Below are positions 34,868-45,672 of a stretch of DNA of 64,000 bases, in pieces. Position 1 is the first letter of the stretch. Every line of letters begins with the position of its first letter. The translations under genes were made by a program, and so were the position numbers. Source of the DNA: Oasisia sp. SBJ-2009 (taxonomy: Eukaryota; Annelida; Polychaeta; Sabellida; Siboglinidae); the NCBI GenBank assembly GCA_964017155.1, contig OZ024861.1, forward strand, positions 20,902,713-20,966,712. The letters are read 5' to 3'. The notes beneath the pieces are model-generated. The model was not told where the DNA came from, made no database searches, and saw only the letters and a list, made by a program, of their open reading frames with translations.

Positions 34868-36767
34868 AGCAGACGAGACTGACGTGTATGAATAGACGTA
34901 GATACTCGCGGAAAAGACAGTCTTATATGAATAAACAAGGATACACGCGGACGATATGTGAAGAGACGTAGATACACGCGGAAGAGACTGACTGATGTGA
35001 ATAGACTTAGAGAAACGCGGACGACACTGACTTATATGAATAGACTCAGACACACGGGAAGAGAGTGATTTATATGAAAACACTTAGATACACGCGCACG
35101 AGACTGCTGATATGAATAGATTAAGATACACGAGGACGAGACAGACTAATATGAATATACGTAGATACACGAGGACGATACTGACGTATATGAATAGATG
35201 TAGATAAACGTGGATAAGATGGACATGTATGAATAATCGTAGATACACGCGGACGGTACACACTTACACAAAGACACGTAGATACACTCGGACGAGACGA
35301 GAGTTATAACAATAGACTTGGATACACGCGGAAGAGACTGACTGGTAGGAATAGACTTAAATCCACGCGACTGAGACTGACTAATATGTATAGACTTAGA
35401 TATACGCGGAAGAGACTGACTTATATGAATAGACTTAGATAAACCCGGACGAGACTGACTTTGGTGAATAGACTTAGATACACGCGACCAGAGTGACATA
35501 TATGAATAGACGTAGATAAACGCGGAAGAGACAGACTTATATGAATAGACTTAGATACACTCGGACGAGACTGACTGATATGAATAGACTTAGATACACG
35601 CTGACGAGACTGACTTATATGAATAGATTTAGATACACGCGAACGAGACTGCTGATCTGAATAGATCTAGATACTCGGGGACGAGTCTGACTTAAATGAA
35701 TTGACGTAGAGACAGGCGGACGAATCAGATTTATAAGAATAGACATGCGAACTAGGTAGAGTTATATGAATAGATGGAGATACAAGCGGACGAGACATAT
35801 TAACATGAATACACGTAGATACACGCGGAAGAGACTGACCTATAAATAGACATAGCCGGGTAAATACATGCGGACGACACAGATTTATACGTAGAGACGT
35901 AGATACATGCGGAAGAGACAGACTTATTTTATATATACGAGATACAAGCGGAGAAGACAGACATATGTGAATAGACGTAGATACACGCGGACAAGACTGA
36001 CTTATACGAGTAAACGTAGATACACGCGGACGAGACAGATTTATATGGAAAGACATACTTAGATACACGCGGACGCGACTGACATGAATAAAAAGACTTA
36101 AATAAAGGCGGAGTAGACTGACTGATATGAATAGACTTTAGGTACATGCGGACGAGACAGAGTTATATGAATATACATAGATACAAGCAGACGAGACAGA
36201 CGTGTATGAATAGACGTAGATACCCGCGGAAAAGACAGACTTATATGAATTAACATGAATTACCGTAGATACACGAGGACGAGACAAACTAATATAAATA
36301 TACGTAGACAAACGAGGACGATACTGACGTATATGAATAGATGTAGATAAACGTGGATAAGTCGGACATGTATGAATAAATATAGATACACGCGGACGGA
36401 ACAGACTTATACAAAGATACGAGAGTTATATCAATAGACTTGGATGCACGCGGAAGAGACTGACTGGTAGGAATAGACTTAAATACACGCGACTGAGGCT
36501 GACTGATATGCATAGACTTAGATATACCCGGACGAGACTGACATATGAATAAACTTAGAAACATGCGGACGAGGCAGATTAGATGAATAGATATAGATAC
36601 ACGCGGAGGAGACAGATTGATATGAATAGACGTAGATACACGCGGTCGATACAAACTAATATCAACACACTGAGATACACGCGGACGAAACTGAATTATG
36701 AATAGATGTAGAAAACGCTGACGAGACAGACTTACATAAATAGATGTAGATACATGCTCCACCCCAC
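33983..36767 (+). repeat. Family B minisatellite (~39-bp unit), left proximal array
   Basis: About 2.8 kb of ~39-bp units. Internal landmarks such as TTATTTTATATATACGAGAT (about 34571-34590) and AGACATACCCGGGTAAATAC (34466-34485) occur once per array and also in 25827-27605 and the right-arm arrays, so the arrays are copies of one higher-order block of about 2.1 kb. It contains a (TA)n expansion at 34829-34864 that is absent from the mirror position, and ~0.5 kb more than its mirror 53074-55329. No gene. Confidence 0.9.
34829..34864. repeat. (TA)n microsatellite, left-arm specific expansion
   Basis: About 18 TA units inside a family B unit. The mirror position (about 54474-54482) and other array copies have only about four units. 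Confidence 0.9.
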
Positions 36768-37371
36768 TGCAAGTGCTAGACGTGTTTACGAAGTGCTAGT
36801 TTCAATTAAGTATTTCTGCCAGTTTTAGTCGGTCTTAATAGTGACTCTTATGATGATATACGTGTTGATCACCTTACGAATACACGTTTACGTGACATCT
36901 TTCATTAGGCCTAGCCGATGTGAAAGATGTTAAGTATTTTAAATATTTAGCTGGATGTTTGGGCCTTTTGTCGCCCAACGGATGACTCTACCAGGTAAAC
37001 GAACAATAGTTAAAAGCAATAACATCAGCTTAGCTGTAACCAATTTTACCGGTTCCGCCTGAACAACCGTAGACGACTCTTGCCCGGTGGCTAACAGTTC
37101 AGGTGAAAACTGTTGCGGATCACCTGTACTACCGGTACATCTGTCGCTAGTAGACATCATTTGTAACCCGGTGAGTGACAAGTCAAGAAAAGGGCGCCGG
37201 AAAGCTGCGAAAGATAAGCACGGAAATACTGCGTGAAGACCTGCATACTCAACGGCAAGGACAACCATCAAATGTATCAATTTCATCTGTGCCAGGCGTG
37301 GGTGCACACGGAGTGTTTCGGGGAAGACGATAAGGACATTATAGGCATTTGGTCCTGCGCGTCATGTCGTA
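36768..37371 (+). mobile_element. Truncated CR1-like ORF1 fragment at left border of family A
   Basis: Same 5' part as 27606-29115 (leader and PHD region), but with lesions: a ~12-bp deletion after KDKH in the PHD-bearing frame and several substitutions. It stops right after the codons for SCASCRM and joins family A satellite at ATGGGTGTTTCCGCTCGG. Mirror: 49678-50302, with the same breakpoint. Confidence 0.85.
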
Positions 37372-37939
37372 TGGGTGTTTCCGCTCGGTAGACACGTTTT
37401 CGCTCGGTAAACGCGTTTCCGACTTTGTGAGCGACATTTTAGCTCTGTTTTGGACTTACCGAAAGAATAATGTCTCTCGCAAAGTAGCAAAAGCGTCTAC
37501 CGAGCGGAAACATTCCTTTCAAAGGCCAAAACACGTTTACCGAACGAAAACGTTGCTTGCTAACGCAGCAACGCGTTTATCGAAGGAATTCGGACCCCGC
37601 AAAAACGAAAACGCGATAAACGCGATTACGGTGTTACAACGTCGTTCGCAACTGCGAAAATGCATTTATTGAGCGAAAACGTAGCTCACAAAGTCGAAAA
37701 CTCGTTTACCGAGCGAAAATATCCCTCCCAAAGGCGAAAAGCTTGTAAGTAAAGAAAACGTCTCGCGTAAAGGCCAAAACGCTTCTTCCGAGCGAAGATT
37801 TCGCTCGCAAACGCGAAAACGCTTTTTCTGAGCGAAAACGTGGCTCGCAAAGGCGGAAACGCGTTTACCGAGCTAATACATTCCTCGCAAAGGCGAAAAC
37901 GCATTTACCTAGCGAAAACGTGCCCCGTGAAGGCGGAAA

Positions 37940-38026
37940 CGCTTTTTTTCCCTTTTGTTTGCGTCGTTTTCTTTCGGAAAAAAAGCGTTTCCGAAAGAAA
38001 ACGACGCAAAAAAAAGGGAAAAAGCG
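37940..38026. repeat. Near-perfect hairpin at a head-to-head unit junction
   Basis: About 39-41 bases ending in TTCTTTCGGAAA (to 37980) pair with the stretch starting TTTCCGAAAGAAAACGACGC (from 37988), leaving a loop of about 7 bases (AAAAGCG). Mismatches are confined to T/A run lengths. One satellite unit has been copied in reverse next to itself. Confidence 0.88.
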
Positions 38027-39315
38027 CTTACCGAGGGAAAACGTCGCTCACAAAGGCGGAAGCGCGTTTACCAAGCTAATACATTTCTCGCAAAGGCGAA
38101 AAAGCGTTTACCGAACGAAACCGCGATGCCGGAGCGAAAATGTGGCTCGCAAAGTTTCAAACGCGTTTATCCGGCGAACATATACCTCAGAAAGGCCAAA
38201 AAGCTTTACCGAGCGAAAACATCGCTCACAAACGCCAAATCGCTTTACCGAGCGACGACGTCGCTTGCAAATGCGAAAACGGTTTTACCTAGCGAAAATA
38301 ACGTTTGTAAATGCGAAAATGCGGTTACGGAGCGAAAAAGCGATAAGCGAGCGAAAACCAGTTAACCGAACAAAAACGTCCCTCTCAAAGGCGAAAACAC
38401 CTTAACACAAAAACAATGTCGCTCGCAAAGTTGAAAAAGCGTCTACCGAGCGAAGCAGTTGCCTACAAAAGCGAAAAAACTTTTACCGAACTTTTTCCGA
38501 GCTAAAAGGCGAAAACGCAAAGGCGAAAACGCGTTTTCCGGGCGAAAGCGTGGCTCCCAAAGTCGAAAGCGCGTTTACCGAGCTGATACATTCCTCACAA
38601 AGGCGAAAACGTTTACCTAGCGAAAACGTGCCCCGGAAAGGCGGTAACGAGAGAAAGCGATGGAAGCAAAGGTGAAAAAGAGTTTACCAAGGGAAAACGC
38701 GCTTACCGAGCGAAAACGTTCCTCGGAAAGGCGAAAAAGCCTTTACCGAGCGAAAACGTCGCTCGCAAAGGCGAAAACGATTCTGCGTAGCGAAATAACG
38801 TTTGCAAAGACGAAAATGTGTTTACCGAGCGAAAACACGATAACCGAACGAAAACGCCTTTACCAAGCAGACGTCCCTCGCAAAGGCAAAAATACATTTA
38901 TCGAGCGAAAATGTGACTCGCAAAGTTGAAAAGGCGTTTACCAACAGAATATGTCTCTCGCAAAGGAGAAACAGCATCTACCGAGCGAAAGCGTTGCTTG
39001 CAAAGGCGAAAACGCGTTTACCCAACGAAAACGTTGCTCGCTCAGACAGAAATGCGTTTATCGAGCGAATACGTACCCCGCAAAAGCGAAAAAGCGAAAA
39101 ACGCGACTACCGTGTTACAACCTCGTTCGAAAATTCGAAAAAGCGTTTATTGACCGAAAACGTGGCTCACAAAGTCAAAAACTCATTTACCGAGCGAAAA
39201 CATCCCTCGCAAAGGCGAAAAGCTTGTAACTAGAGAAAACGTCTAACGCATAGGCCGAGCACAGCCTTCTCTCGCAAAGGCGAAAACGCGTTTTCCGAGC
39301 GAAAGCGTGGCTCGC

Positions 39316-39470
39316 AAAGTCTCTTGTATCTCGTATACATAAAGAAAGTCTGTCTTGTCCACGTGCATCTACGTCTATTCTGTAACATAATGCGACTCGG
39401 ACTCGGGATGGCAGTGTGGTAACTCGATCTATTTATTGGCTGCGCGTGTACATATGCGTGGTAGTTAGTT
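39316..39470 (+). other. Hybrid segment: family B-like plus unassigned sequence inside family A
   Basis: Inside family A, a stretch with CTTGTATCTCGTATACATAA and CACGTGCATCTACGTCTATTC (family B-like, compare 62975-63022) is followed by a non-repeat sequence containing GACTCGGGATGGCAGTGTGG and TCTATTTATTGGCTGCGCGT. The same composite occurs inverted at about 44549-44700 and partly again at 44788-44885. No coding potential is seen. Confidence 0.78.
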
Positions 39471-39552
39471 CGCTCAGTAAGCCTCGTTTTTGCTCGGTAA
39501 AGGCGTTTTCGCTCGGTAAACGCGTTTTCGACTTTGTGAGCGACGTTTTAAC

Positions 39553-40250
39553 TCTGTTTTCGAGCGAAAACGTCGATCGAAAAGCCAAAAACGCTTTTAC
39601 CGAGCGAAAACGTCACACGCAAATGCGAAAACGATTTAATCGAGATAAATCGTCGACCGCAAATGCGAGAACGCGTTTTCCGACCGGAAATGTCGCTCAG
39701 TAAACATATTTTCGCCTTTGCGAGGGACTTCTTCGCTCGGTTATGGTGTTTTTCGCTCGATAGACGCATTTTCGCCATTGCAAACGTTATTTTCGCTAGG
39801 TAAAAGCGTTTCCGCCTTTACGATCGAAGTGTATGCTGGGTAGAAACGTTTTCGCCTTTGCGAGCGACGTCTTCGATCGGTAAAGGCATTTCCGCCTTTC
39901 CGAGTTATGTTTTCGTTCGTGGAACGCGTTTTCGCTCGGTAAACGCTTTTTCGCCTTTGCGAGAAATGTATTAGCTTGGTAAACGCGCTTCCGCCTTTGT
40001 GAGCGACGTTTTCCCTCGGTAAGTGCTTTTTCGCTTTTGCTTGCGTCGTTTTCTCTTGGAAAAAAGCGTTTCCGCTTTCTCGGGGCACGTTTTCGCTAGG
40101 TAAACACGTTTTCGCCTTTGCGAGGAATGTATTAGCTTGGTAAACGCGCTTCCGCCTTTGTGAGCGACGTTTTCCCTTGGTAAGCGCTTTTTCCCTTTTG
40201 TTTGCGTCGTTTTCTCTCGGAAAAAAACGTTTCCGCCTTCTCGGGGCACG
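39553..40250. repeat. Long direct repeat within family A, copy 1 (partner 48672-49240)
   Basis: Shares an ordered set of variant units with 48672-49240, including the strand switch at GTCGCTCAGTAAACATATTT and the variants CTTCTTCGCTCGGTTATGG and GATAGACGCATTTTCGCC. Retention of the switch point shows that the orientation changes are older than this duplication. Confidence 0.8.
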
Positions 40251-41045
40251 TTTTCGCTAGGTAAATGCGTTTTCGTCTTTGCGAGGAATGTATTAGCTCG
40301 GTAAACGCATTTCCGCCTCGTTTTCGCTCAGAAAAAGCGTTTTCGCGTTTGCGAGCGAAATCTTCGCTCGGAAGAAGCGTTTTGGCCTTTACGCGAGACG
40401 TTTTCTTTACATACAAGCTTTTCGCCTTTGGGAGGGATATTTTCGCTCCGTAGACGAGTTTTCGACTTTTTGAGCTACGTTTTCGCTCATAAAATGCATT
40501 TTCGCAGTTGCCAACGACGTTGTAACACCGTAATCGCGTTTATCGCGTTGTCGCTTTTGCGGTGTACATATTCCCTCGATAAACGCGTTGCTGCGTTAGC
40601 ATGCAACGTTTTCGTTCGTTAAACGTGATTTCGCCTTTGAAAGCAACGTTTTCGCTCGATAGATGCTTTTGCTCCTTTGCGGGAGACATATTCTCTGTGT
40701 ATGTCGAAAACAGCTAAAACGCTCACAAATTCCAAAACGCGTTTACCGAGCGAAAACGTCTCTACCGAGCGGATACACCTTTACCGAGTAAAAACGTACT
40801 TCTTAAACACCAAAATGCGTTCACCGACGCTCACTAAGCGAACTGAGCGATAAACGCGATTGCCGAGTTAAAACGTGGCTCGCAAAGGCAAAAAAGCGTT
40901 TACCAAGCGAAAACGTGCCCCGGATAGGCTGAAACTTCTTCCCGAGCGAGTGCCTTTTCGACTGAGCGACGTTTTCCTTCGATTAATGCGTATGTCTTTT
41001 CGAGCGCCGTTTTTTCTGGGTAGTCGCGTTTTCGCCTTTGCAAGC

Positions 41046-43430
41046 GATGTTTTCGCTCCATAAACGGATTTTCGCATTTGATAACGACATTTTCGCTCAA
41101 TAAAAAACTTTTTCGCATTTCCGAGCCACGCAAAGGCGAAAACGCGTTCACCGAGCGAAAACTTGGCTCGCAAACAAAATAACGCCTTTACCGACAACAA
41201 ATCTGGCTGGCAGTCAAAAAAGGGTTTATGGAACGAAAAGCTACCTCGCAAATTCGAAAACGCTTTTACCGAGCGAAAACGCAAACGCGAAAACGCGGTG
41301 ATGGAGCTAATACGTGTTTTCCGAACGAAAACGTGTTTTCCGAGCGAAAACGTCGCTCGAAAAGCCAAAAACGCTTTTACCGAGCGAAAACGTCACTCGC
41401 ACCGGCGAAAACCCGTCTACCGAGCGAAAAATGCGTTATCCGAACGAAAACGTCACACGCAAATGGGAAAACGAGTTAATCTAGCGAAATCGTAGACCGC
41501 AAATGCGAAACGCGTTTTCCCAGCGGAAATATCGCTCAGTAAACACACTTTCGCCTTTGCGAGGGATGTCTTCGCTTGGCAAAGGCGTTTTCGCCTTTGC
41601 AAGCTTTATTTTCGCTTGATAAAAGCGTTTTCGCCTTTGCGATCGAAGTCTAAGCTCGGTAGAAACGTTTTCGCCTTTGCGAGCGACGTTTCCGTTCGGT
41701 AAAGGCTTTTTCGCCTTTCCCAGTTACCTTTTCACTCGGGTAACGCGTTTTTGCTCGGAAAACGCTTTTTCCCTCGATAAACGGTTTTTCGCTTTTGCTT
41801 GGGTCGTTTTCTCTTGGTAAAAACCGTTTCCCCCTTTCCGGGGCTCGTTTTCACTAGGTAAACGCTTTTCTGCCTTTGGGAGCGACGTTTTCGCTCGGTA
41901 AAAGGTTTTTCGCCCGGTTAGCGCTTTTTCGCTATAGAGACGCGTATTCGCTCGTTAACATGCCTTTTCGCTCGGGAAACGCTTTTTGCCTTTGCTTGTG
42001 TCGCTTTCTCTCGATAAATTTTTTTCCGCATTTCCGGGGCTCGTTTTCGCTTGCTAAGCGAATTTTCGCCTTTGCGAGGGACGTATTAGCACGGTAGACG
42101 CATTTCCGCCTCTGCGAGCCACGTTTTGGCTCGGAAAAAGCATTTTCTCATTTGCGAGCGAAATCTTCGCTCGAAAGAAGCGTTTTGGCCTTTACGTGAG
42201 ACGTTTTGTCTAATTACAAGCTTATCGCCTTTGCGAGGGATGTTTTCGCTCCATAAACGGATTTTCGCATTTGATAACGACATTTTCGCTCAATAAAAAA
42301 CTTTTTCGCATTTCCGAGCCACGCAAAGGCGAAAACGCTTTCACCGAGCGAAAACTTGGCTCGCAAACAAAATAACGCCTTTACCGACAACAAATCTGGC
42401 TGGCAGTCAAAAAAGGGTTTATGGAACGAAAAGCTACCTCGCAAATTCGAAAACGCTTTTACCGAGCGAAAACGCAAACGCGAAAACGCGGTGATGGAGC
42501 TAATACGTGTTTTCCGAACGAAAACGTGTTTTCCGAGCGAAAACGTCGCTCGAAAAGCCGAAAACGCTTTCACCGAGCGAAAACGTCGCTCGCACAGGCG
42601 AAAACCCGTCTACCGAGCGAAAAATGCGTTATCCGAACGAAAACGTCACACGCAAATGCGAAAACGAGTTAATCTAGCGAAATCGAAGACCGCAAATGCG
42701 AAACGCGTTTTCCCAGCGGAAATATCGCTCAGTAAACACACTTTCGCCTTTGCGAGGGATGTCTTCGCTTGGCAAAGGCGTTTTCGCCTTTGCACACGTT
42801 ATTTTCGCTTGATAAAAGCGTTTTCGCCTTTGCGATCGAAGTTTAAGTTCGGTAGAAACGTTTTCGCCTTTGCGAGCGACGTTTTCGTTCGGTAAAGGCT
42901 TTTTCGCCTTTCCCAGATACGTTTTCACTCGGGTAACGCGTTTTTGCTCGGAAAACGCTTTTTCCCTCGATAAACGCTTTTTCGCTTTTGCTTGCGTCGT
43001 TTTCTCTTGGTAAAAACCGTTTCCGCCTTTCCGGGGCTCGTTTTCGCTAGGTAAACGCTTTTCTGCCTTTGGGAGCGACGTTTTCGCTCGGTAAAAGATT
43101 TTTCGCCCGGTTAGCGCTTTTCGCTCGTTAATATACCTTTTCGCTCGGGAAACGCTTTTTGCCTTGTCGCTTTCTCTCAATAAATTTTTTTCCGCATTTC
43201 CGGGACTCGTTTTCGCTTGCTAAGCGAATTTTCGCCTTTGCGAGGGACGTATTAGCACGGTAGAAGCATTTCCGCCTCTGCGAGCCACTTTTGGCTCGGA
43301 AAAAGCATTTTCGCATTTGCGAGCGAAATCTTCGCTCGAAAGAAGCGTTTTGGCCTTTACGCGAGACGTTTTGTCTAATTACAAGCTTTTCGCCTTTGCG
43401 AGGGATGTTTTCGCTCGGTAAACGAGTTTT
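41046..43430. repeat. ~1193-bp tandem duplication within family A (with inverted third copy)
   Basis: Units 41046-42238 and 42239-43430 begin with GATGTTTTCGCTCCATAAAC and share variant units through GTTTTGTCTAATTACAAGCT. They include two orientation switches each. A third, inverted copy covers roughly 46440-47590 (for example TAATTAGACAAAACG near 46536 and the CTGGCTGGCAGTC landmark inverted near 47397). Confidence 0.82.
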
Positions 43431-44548
43431 CAACTTTGTGAGCCAGGTTTTCGCTCAATAAATGCATTTTCGCATTGGCGAACGACGTTGTAGCACCGTA
43501 ATCGCATTTATCGCGTTGTCGCTTTTGCGGGGTACATATTCCCTCGATAAACGCGTTGCTGCGTTAGCAAGCAACGTTTTCGTTCGGTAAACGTGATTTC
43601 GCCTTTGAAAGCAACGTTTTCGATCGGTAGACGCTTTTGCTCCTTTGCGGGAGACATATTCTCTCGGTAAGTCGAAAACAGAGCACAACGTCGCTCACAA
43701 AGTCGAAAACGCGTTTACCGAGCGAAAACGCCTTTACCGAGCAAAAACTAGGCTTACTGAGCGAATAGACGCGATTGCCGAGTTAAAAGGTGGCTCGCAA
43801 AGGCGGAAAAGCGTACACCGAGTTAATACGTCCCTCGCAAAGGCGAAAAAGCGTTTACCAAGCGAAAACGTGCCCCGGAAAGGCGGAAACTTTTTTCCGA
43901 GAGAAAGCGACGCAAAAGCTAAGGCGAAAAAGCCTTTCCAGAGCGAAAACGCATAGTAACGAACGAATACGCGTCTAAATAGCGAAAACGGAAAGGCGGA
44001 AGCGCGTTTACCGAGCTGATACATTCCTCAGAAAGGCAAAAACATTTACTTAGGGAAAACGTGCCCCGGAAAGGCGGTAACGCTTTTTACCGAGAGAAAA
44101 CGTCGCACGCAAAGGCGAAAAAGAGTTTACCAAGGGAAAACGTGTTTATCTAGCGAAAACGCGTTCCCCGAGCGAAAACGGGGCTCGCAAAGTTTCAAAC
44201 GCGTTTACCGAGCGAAAACGTTCCTCGGAAAGGCGAAAAAGCCTTTAACGAGCGAAAACGTCGCACGCAAAGGCGAAAACGTTTCTGCCTAGCGAAAATA
44301 ACGTTTGCAAAGGCGAAAATGTGTTTACCGAGCGAAAACACGATAACCGAGCGAAAACGCCTTTACCAAGCGAAGAGGTCCCTCGAAAAGGCAAAAATGC
44401 ATTTAACGAGCGAAAATGTGGCTCGCAAAGTTGAAAAGGCGTTTACCGAGAGAATGTCTCTCGCAAAGGAGAAATTGTCTTGTTTGTTATTTGGTTTATT
44501 GTAAACAAAATATTTCCTTAAAAGAAAGGGAGATGTATTACCTTTAAC

Positions 44549-44700
44549 TTGACTAACTACCGCGCATGTGTACACGCGCAGCCAATAAATAGATCGAGTT
44601 ACCACACTGCCATCCCGAGTCAGAGTCGCATTATGTTACAGAATAGACGTAGATGCACGTGGACGAGACTGACTTGCTTTATGTATGCGAGATACAAGAG
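44549..44700 (-). other. Inverted copy of the hybrid segment
   Basis: Contains ACGCGCAGCCAATAAATAGA, CACACTGCCATCCCGAGT and AGACGTAGATGCACGTGGAC, the reverse complement of 39316-39470. A partial direct repeat follows at 44788-44885. It is flanked at the left by a short A/T-rich stretch (44470-44548) with no match elsewhere in the window that I noticed. Confidence 0.78.
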
Positions 44701-45220
44701 ACTTTGCGAGCCACGCTTTCGCTCGGAAAACGCGTTTTCGCCTTTGCGAGAGAAGTCTGTGCTCGGCCTATGCGTTAGTCCGAGTTACCACACTGCCATC
44801 CCGAGTCCGAGTCGCATTATGTTACAGAATAGACGTAGATGCACGTGGACGAGACAGACTTGTTTTATGTATACGAGATACAAGAGACATATTAGCTTGG
44901 TAAACGCGTTTCCGACTTTGCGAGCCACGCTTTCGCTCGGAAAACGCGTTTTCGCCTTTGCGAGCGAAGTCTGTGCTCGGCCTATGCGTGAGACGTTTTC
45001 TCTAGTTACAAGCTTTTCGCCTTTGCGAGGGATGTTTTCGCTCGGTAAATGAAGTTTTCGACTTTGTGAGCCACGTTTTCGCTCAATAAACGCTTTTTCG
45101 AATTTGCGAACAAGGTTGTAACACGGTAGTATTCGCTCGATAAACGCATTTCTGCCTTAGCGAGCAACGTTTTCGTTGGGTAAATGTGTTTTCGCCTTTG
45201 CAAGCAACGTTTTCGCTCGG

Positions 45221-45672
45221 TAGATGCTGTTTCTCCTTTGCGAGAGACATATTCTGTTGGTAAACGCCTTTTCAACTTTGTGAGTCACATTTTCGCTCGT
45301 TAAATGTATTTTTCCCTTTGCGAGGACCTCTGCTTGGTAAAAGTGTTTTCGCTCGGTTATCGTGTTTTCGCTCGGTAAACACATTTTCGTCTTTGCAAAC
45401 GCTACGCAGAATCGTTTTCGCCTTTGCGAGCGACGTTTTCGCTCGGTAGATGCTGTTTCTCCTTTGCGAGAGACATATTCTGTTGGTAAACGCCTTTTCA
45501 ACTTTGTGAGTCACATTTTCGCTCGTTAAATGTATGTTTCCCTTTGCGAGGACCTCTGCTTGGTAAAGGTGTTTTCGCTCGGTTATCGTGTTTTCGCTCG
45601 GTAAACACATTTTCGTCTTTGCAAACGCTACGCAGAATCGTTTTCGCCTTTGCGAGCGACGTTTTCGCTCGG
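45221..45672. repeat. 226-bp tandem duplication within family A
   Basis: The block starting TAGATGCTGTTTCTCC at 45221 recurs at 45447 with GAGGACCTCTGCTTGG and CAAACGCTACGCAGAATCG in the same order and nearly no changes, indicating a recent event. An inverted, less similar relative is at about 38760-38990. Confidence 0.85.

Larger units (their letters stand above)
25809..37371 (+). repeat. Left arm of large imperfect inverted duplication
   Basis: Mirrors 49678-63722. Paired landmarks: ORF1 fragment 27606-29115 with 60093-61602, CR1-like element 29362-33975 (minus) with 55337-59846 (plus), truncated ORF1 fragment 36768-37371 with 49678-50302, and the 18-bp relic 25809-25826 with 63705-63722. 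Coordinates of paired points sum to about 89208 over the ORF1 and CR1 3' parts, drifting by a few hundred with arm-specific indels, and to about 87050 at the inner boundary because the right arm has one extra ~2.77-kb unit. Similarity continues into the satellite spacer to at least ~38100. Confidence 0.92.

Noticed and set aside
25827..36767. Arg/Tyr/Thr-rich 13-residue repeats resembling a basic structural protein
   Set aside because: Explained fully by the ~39-bp minisatellite; both strands are open and no conserved start or flanking gene structure exists.
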